The translations under genes were made by a program, and so were the position numbers. From NCBI GenBank assembly GCA_011526105.1, contig WYAZ01000100.1, positions 45,106-109,105 on the forward strand: 64,000 nucleotides of DNA, read 5' to 3'. The DNA comes from Deltaproteobacteria bacterium. Lineage in GTDB: Bacteria > Myxococcota > Kuafuiibacteriia > Kuafuiibacteriales > Kuafuiibacteriaceae. This document shows, one piece after another, positions 60,120 to 64,000 of the stretch. Position 1 is the stretch's first letter. Each line of letters begins with the position of its first letter. Below the pieces are notes generated by a model. It saw only the letters and a program-made list of their open reading frames with translations. It was not told the origin of the DNA and did not search any database.

Positions 60120-62681
60120 ATGATGCAGATCCCTCAGTCGAACGATCTCGCTCACGCCCTCCAAGAGGCCAAAGACATCGCAGAGGCGACGGAGCAGCCG
60201 CTGACGACGGCCCATCTGCTCCTCGCGTTCTTCACCGCAAAGAACCGCGCCGAACAGATGCTGCGAGAACACGACATCGACGAAGATCGACTGCTCGATC
60301 TCGTGGAGCCGCCGCTCGAAGAACCCGAGACCTGCCTCACCGAGACCCTGGACCGGGCGGAGCGCATCGCCGCCGGATGCGGCGCACGCGTCGTCGACTG
60401 CTTGCACGCCTTGGTCGCCATGACTCGCGCGCGCAGCTCCTGTGCGCTCCTGCTCCTCGCCGAGACCGGAGAGCCCATCGCCAAGGTTCGAAGCCACGCG
60501 CTCTCGATCCTCACCGGGGCCATCCCGAGGTGGAGCGCCGAAGAAGAACCCAGCCAACTCGAGAGCGCCGTCTCTCAGGTGCGGCGCGCGAGCCGACCCG
60601 CGCGCAAGTCGGTGCGCTCAGACCTGCCTCGGCCGGGCATGTCGTCGGCCATCGAGTGGACACCCCCCATCGTGCAGCGACCGGACCGACGCACGCCGCC
60701 CATCCGCAAGCCCATCGGCCTGCTCGATCCCACGAAGAAGCCGCGGCCCATCGCCGTCTCTCAGCCCGCGAAGGCCAAGGCCACGACCGCTCCGGTTCCC
60801 GAGCTCGTGCTCGAGCCGAAGGCGCCCGCTCCTGGAGGCTCGAACCCGGCGGCCCCGTATCTCTTGCCGGCAGAGGACTTCCCGTGGCTCACGAGCCTGG
60901 GCCGGAACCTGAGCGCCGAAGCCGCTCGCGGTCAGCTCGAAGACCTCGAGGGTCGGGACCAAGAGATCGCCGAGCTCATCGACGTTCTGGGAAAGCGCCG
61001 CACCAACAACCCCTGCCTGCTCGGAGAGCCCGGCGTGGGCAAGACCGCGGTGGTCGAGAGCCTCGCGTGGCGCCTCGTGCATCGCCCGCCCGCGCCATCA
61101 CTGGCCAACCGCATCATCATCGAGCTCGACGTGGGTTCACTGCTCATCGGCACGCACTTGCGCGGCTCGTTCAGCGAGAAGCTCCAGGGCCTCAAGGAAG
61201 AAGTGCGAGACTCCGGCGGGCGCGTCATCATCTTCTTCGATGAGCTCCACACCTTGGTGGGGGCCGGCGCCGCCGGCGATGGCGCCATGGACGCCGCGAA
61301 CGAGCTCAAGGCCGCCTTCGCACGCGGTGAGTTCCCGTGCATCGGCGCGACCACGCTCGAAGAATGGCGCAAGCACATCGAGCCCGACTCGGCGCTCAAG
61401 CGACGCTTCCAACCGGTCATGGTCAAGGAGCCCTCGGGGCCCGAGGCCTTGCGGATGCTTGTAAAGATCGCCCCTGCCTACGCTGCCCATCACGGAGTGG
61501 AGTACAGCAAAGAGGCGCTCGAGCACGCGGTCTCTCTTTCGGCGCGCTTCATCGTGGACCGCCACCTGCCGGACAAGGCGGTGGCGCTGCTCGATCTCGC
61601 GGGCTCTCGCGCTGCGCGGGCGGGCGATCGTCGCGTGACCGAAGAACACATCGGTCGACTGGTCGCCGAGCGCGCCGGCATTCCGGTCGAGCGTGTGCTG
61701 TCCTCCGATCGCGAACGTCTGCTCAATCTCGAGACGGAGCTCGCCGATCTGGTGGTGGGTCACCGAGACTCCGTCACGCGCATCGCCAACGTGGTGCGTC
61801 GGAACGCGGCCGGCTTTGGGTCGCACCGCCCGCAAGGCTCGTTCTTGTTCCTCGGTCCCACCGGCGTCGGTAAGACCGAGACCGCAAAGGCGCTCGCCAC
61901 ACTGCTTCACGGCAGCGTCGATGCCCTCGTGCGCTTCGACCTCTCGGAATTCAGCGAAGGTCACTCGGTGGCGCGTCTGCTCGGCGCCCCACCCGGCTAC
62001 GTGGGCCATGACGCCGGTGGTCAACTCACCGAGCTGGTCCGCAAGCGCCCCGCCTGTGTGCTCCTCTTTGACGAGGTGGAGAAGGCGCACCGCGAGGTCT
62101 TGCAAGTCTTCTTGCAGATCCTCGACGACGGGCGCGTGACGGACGGCCACGGACGCACGGTGAGCTTCGCGGAGTGCATCGTGATCATGACCTCCAACGT
62201 CGGCGCCGACCTGTATGCGAACCGCAGAATCGGGTTCGAGAAGGGCGCCGCAGAGGCTCACAAAGAGCTCGAAGAGCGCGTGCTCGAGCGCGCGAAGCGT
62301 GAGCTGGCCCCGGAGCTGTGGGGGCGGATCGAGGAGCGCCTGGTCTTTCACCCGCTGGCCAAGACCGAGGTCCGCGAGGTCACGAGGCGCCTCGCCGAAG
62401 CCTCGAGCCGGCGGCTCCTCGGAGAGCGGGGCATCGGGTACTCCCTGGACGAGGGCGCGGTGGATTTTCTGGTCGAGCAAGGGGGCTACGACACCCGTCT
62501 CGGGGCTCGGCCCATGCGTCATGTGCTGTCCCGGATCGTGGAGGCGCCCATCGCGGCCCGCATCCTGGAGGGTCGTATCCATGCGGATGAACACGTGTAT
62601 GTCTCGACTCGCACCGACGGAACGCTGGCATTCCTGGTGGGAGAAGACCGAACTTCGCTCAGTCAGCGTCCTCGGCAGTAG
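60120..62681 (+). CDS. ClpA-like AAA+ ATPase
   Basis: The 853-aa protein has a Clp-N-type helical N-domain (about 1-150; LAHALQEAKDIAEATEQPLT), an unusual Pro/Arg/Lys-rich linker (about 150-280), a first AAA+ domain (GEPGVGKT at about 301; IIFFDELHTLVGAGAAGDGA) and a second (GPTGVGKTETAKALA at about 579; VLLFDEVEKAHREV). The coiled-coil middle domain of ClpB is absent. An IGF tripeptide (NRRIGFEKG, about 703) lies where ClpA/ClpX hold the ClpP-binding loop, so it probably feeds substrates to ClpP. The start at 60120 or 60123 follows GGAGG at a rather long distance. Confidence 0.9.
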   Translation: MMQIPQSNDLAHALQEAKDIAEATEQPLTTAHLLLAFFTAKNRAEQMLREHDIDEDRLLDLVEPPLEEPETCLTETLDRAERIAAGCGARVVDCLHALVAMTRARSSCALLLLAETGEPIAKVRSHALSILTGAIPRWSAEEEPSQLESAVSQVRRASRPARKSVRSDLPRPGMSSAIEWTPPIVQRPDRRTPPIRKPIGLLDPTKKPRPIAVSQPAKAKATTAPVPELVLEPKAPAPGGSNPAAPYLLPAEDFPWLTSLGRNLSAEAARGQLEDLEGRDQEIAELIDVLGKRRTNNPCLLGEPGVGKTAVVESLAWRLVHRPPAPSLANRIIIELDVGSLLIGTHLRGSFSEKLQGLKEEVRDSGGRVIIFFDELHTLVGAGAAGDGAMDAANELKAAFARGEFPCIGATTLEEWRKHIEPDSALKRRFQPVMVKEPSGPEALRMLVKIAPAYAAHHGVEYSKEALEHAVSLSARFIVDRHLPDKAVALLDLAGSRAARAGDRRVTEEHIGRLVAERAGIPVERVLSSDRERLLNLETELADLVVGHRDSVTRIANVVRRNAAGFGSHRPQGSFLFLGPTGVGKTETAKALATLLHGSVDALVRFDLSEFSEGHSVARLLGAPPGYVGHDAGGQLTELVRKRPACVLLFDEVEKAHREVLQVFLQILDDGRVTDGHGRTVSFAECIVIMTSNVGADLYANRRIGFEKGAAEAHKELEERVLERAKRELAPELWGRIEERLVFHPLAKTEVREVTRRLAEASSRRLLGERGIGYSLDEGAVDFLVEQGGYDTRLGARPMRHVLSRIVEAPIAARILEGRIHADEHVYVSTRTDGTLAFLVGEDRTSLSQRPRQ

Positions 62682-62693
62682 AATGGAGTACGC

Positions 62694-63716
62694 ATGAGGA
62701 AGCTCGTCGCATTCTTCGCCCTCCTCGCCCCCGGGCTCCTGGCCTGCGGAGAGAGCATTCACAACCTCGACGTCTTCTACGCCGACGAAGTGGTTGCGGC
62801 GCCCACCCGGACCGTCATCATTCGCGCCATCGGGGGCACCGGCGTTTGCTCGCCGGCCCTATCCCGGGTCTTCGAGACGCCCGGAGCCGAAGAAGACATC
62901 ATCGCCGAGTTCGAGAACAAGTTCCCGGTGAATCCGAACGATGACGTCCTCGCGGCGCTGCCACTCGGTCGGCCGCTCGCGCTCGAGGTTGCTGGCTTCG
63001 ATGGCGCGTCGAACCTGATCTCACGCGGCTGCGTGGCCACCGAGCTCACCGAAGAGGGTCCCATCGACATCAAGGTGGAGCTGCGCGCGCTGCCCAAGTG
63101 CGACGACGTCCCTTGGTCGAGCCTCGACGTGCTCATCGCGCTCGATACTTCATTGCAGGCCGCGCTGTCGGACTCCGACAAAGCCCACTTCGACGGTCTG
63201 CGCGACCACATCCTGAAGCAACCCAACTTGCCGCTCTCCACGCAGTTCAGCCTCGTGTCTTTCGGCGAGAACAGCACCGTCCGCGAGGTGCTCGCGCCGA
63301 CTCAGAGCTCGACCTTTGCGATCACCGCACTGGATTCGCTGTTCAACGTCCACTCCGGGCCCTCGGTGCTGTTCGACGGGATTGTCTTTGCGACGACCAA
63401 GCTGCGTTCGCGCGCGGTCTGCGGTAGATATCCCGTGATGATCATCGTCGCCGCCAATTCGGACCAATCGAGCAACACGGACTTCAGCGATGCGGCCTTC
63501 GGGGTCTTCGGCGCGCAGGGTGATCTGTCGGACGACGTCTACCTCGCCGGTTTGCCGCTCTCGGAGCCGGCCTATGTGGTCTTGAACAGCATCGTCCCGG
63601 AGGAGAGCGAGAAAGGCTTCTTGGCGCAGACCGGGAGCCGCGCGCTCATCGACTTCGGGTTCCAGCAGATTCGAGGCCGGCTCCTCGACTTCTTGAGCGG
63701 CACCCCGGAAGAGTAG
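62694..63716 (+). CDS. Lipoprotein with VWA-like pattern
   Basis: The 340-aa product has a lipobox (LLAPGLLAC). The region about 130-320 looks like a von Willebrand A-type domain (SSLDVLIALDTSLQAALSDS, TQFSLVSFGENSTVREVLAP, YPVMIIVAANSDQSSNTDF), where the first Asp region replaces the usual DxSxS MIDAS (DTSLQ), so metal binding is uncertain. It begins 12 bases after the Clp gene, so they may be co-transcribed. Function unknown. Confidence 0.82.
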   Translation: MRKLVAFFALLAPGLLACGESIHNLDVFYADEVVAAPTRTVIIRAIGGTGVCSPALSRVFETPGAEEDIIAEFENKFPVNPNDDVLAALPLGRPLALEVAGFDGASNLISRGCVATELTEEGPIDIKVELRALPKCDDVPWSSLDVLIALDTSLQAALSDSDKAHFDGLRDHILKQPNLPLSTQFSLVSFGENSTVREVLAPTQSSTFAITALDSLFNVHSGPSVLFDGIVFATTKLRSRAVCGRYPVMIIVAANSDQSSNTDFSDAAFGVFGAQGDLSDDVYLAGLPLSEPAYVVLNSIVPEESEKGFLAQTGSRALIDFGFQQIRGRLLDFLSGTPEE

Positions 63717-63729
63717 CGAGACGAGTTCT

Positions 63730-63892
63730 AGAGCTCATCTCAAAACCTCCTCGGTCGCGATTTCGGCCAATTCGCGTCGGCCCGCCGTCTTGGGCCTCCT
63801 CGCGTTGTCGCAGGATAGCGCATTCGTCGGCCCGCCTTGCGGGCCTCGCGTCTTGGCCGTCTCGCTCGGTCGGGGGTCTCGAGATGAGCTCT
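63730..63892. repeat. Palindromic dispersed element, copy 3
   Basis: The 163-base copy is bounded by AGAGCTCATCTCAAAACC and its inverted counterpart ending GAGATGAGCTCT. Read on the minus strand it aligns with copy 1 throughout, including the internal GCTATCCTGC segment. The left outward end carries GAGGAGG followed by TTTTGAG and ATG; the right one CGGGGG, TCTCGAG and ATG. It begins about 14 bases after the lipoprotein stop. Confidence 0.9.
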
Positions 63893-63985
63893 AGTGTCCC
63901 GTCCGAGAAGTTCGATCATGTTCCCGCGAAGTATCTTTCGTCGCTGGTCGGCGCGCTACGAAGGGAGTTGGGTCGCCCCCAATGA
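63884..63985 (+). CDS. Possible small protein starting inside the element
   Basis: The ATG at the right end of copy 3 opens 33 codons (MSSSVPSEKFDHVPAKYLSS, then LVGALRRELGRPQ), with a G-run seven bases upstream. The TGA stop overlaps an ATG (ATGA at 63982-63985) that opens a further frame to the window edge. The amphipathic sequence and stop/start coupling hint at a real gene, but there is no homology evidence. Confidence 0.35.
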   Translation: MSSSVPSEKFDHVPAKYLSSLVGALRRELGRPQ

Positions 63986-64000
63986 CCGAGGAGCCCGAAA
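63982..64000 (+). CDS. Possible start of the next gene (partial)
   Basis: ATGACCGAGGAGCCCGAAA (MTEEPE) overlaps the stop of the small frame before it by ATGA and is cut by the window edge. Only six codons are visible, so this is tentative. Another frame from an ATG at 63918 is also open to the edge. Confidence 0.25.

Noticed and set aside
63918..64000. Frame starting MFPRSIFRRWSARYEG open to the window edge
   Set aside because: It competes with the element-derived small frame, lacks a ribosome site and is too short to judge.
1..64000. CRISPR arrays, tRNA, rRNA, prophage or IS transposase genes
   Set aside because: No regular spacer-repeat array, cloverleaf-like or rRNA segment, integrase or transposase was recognised by eye on either strand.

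Overview
The window is GC-rich, densely packed bacterial DNA. Features pointing to a Gram-negative of the Myxococcota / former deltaproteobacterial kind are: many large secreted lipoproteins (Hydin-like 'choice-of-anchor D' and FG-GAP repeats, Cys-rich and beta-propeller-like types), a Ser/Thr kinase with the HRDVSP catalytic loop and a PEGA tail, an MCE lipid-transport locus, a bacterial histone-deacetylase homologue and a fatty-acyl-reductase/ligase/acyltransferase megaprotein. This placement is inference; no rRNA, tRNA, phage or CRISPR was seen.

Layout. 0-4 kb: end of an unknown gene, an unknown 457-aa protein, a lipoprotein and a CBS protein. 4-8.4 kb (minus): an MCE operon of permease, ATPase, MCE protein with a C-terminal beta-rich half, and a beta-helix-like lipoprotein, with a palindromic repeat between ATPase and MCE genes. 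8.5-14.7 kb: Hsp70 variant, Crp/Fnr regulator, DnaJ, SpoU methyltransferase, glutathione synthetase, RsbR/STAS protein. 14.7-21.4 kb: a 1278-aa Hydin-like lipoprotein, a repeat-helical protein and a 695-aa lipoprotein. 21.4-24.6 kb: Cpx-like set (Spy-like protein, response regulator, sensor kinase) and a NUDIX hydrolase. 24.5-30.1 kb: histone-deacetylase fusion, facing an operon of cytidine deaminase, nucleotide-transporter-like carrier, metallo-beta-lactamase-fold hydrolase and lipoprotein. 30-35 kb: Ser/Thr kinase, lipoprotein, HipBA module with three operators, sterol desaturase-like hydroxylase. 35-40 kb: secreted proteins and a TetR regulator. 39.8-48.4 kb (minus): ATP-grasp protein, RsmB-type methyltransferase, epimerase, the 1489-aa FAR/AMP-ligase/ACP/PlsC protein and a membrane-anchored protein. 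48.5-57 kb: TerB-like protein, DUF2461 protein, ThuA-like secreted protein, MFS transporter, Cys-rich lipoprotein, NfeD/ClpP-class protease, uracil-DNA glycosylase, CoaBC. 57-64 kb: unknown protein, a broken ParE-type toxin with its antitoxin in a cluster of GACAGGCACC repeats, a truncated-looking barrel-like protein, a ClpA-like ATPase and a lipoprotein.

The most unusual signal is a dispersed palindromic element present three times (6580-6740, 49245-49358, 63730-63892). Each of its six outward ends carries a purine-rich, Shine-Dalgarno-like run exactly seven bases before ATGAGCTC. In copy 1 this ATG is the start codon of the MCE gene; in copy 2 it is in frame with the downstream DUF2461 gene; in copy 3 it opens a small frame that runs into a following ATG through an ATGA overlap. 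The element looks like a mobile translation-start cassette.

Other points of interest are the four-activity lipid megaprotein, the Hsp70 with an altered phosphate loop, the evenly spaced hip operators, and gene ends rewritten by GACAGGCACC repeats.
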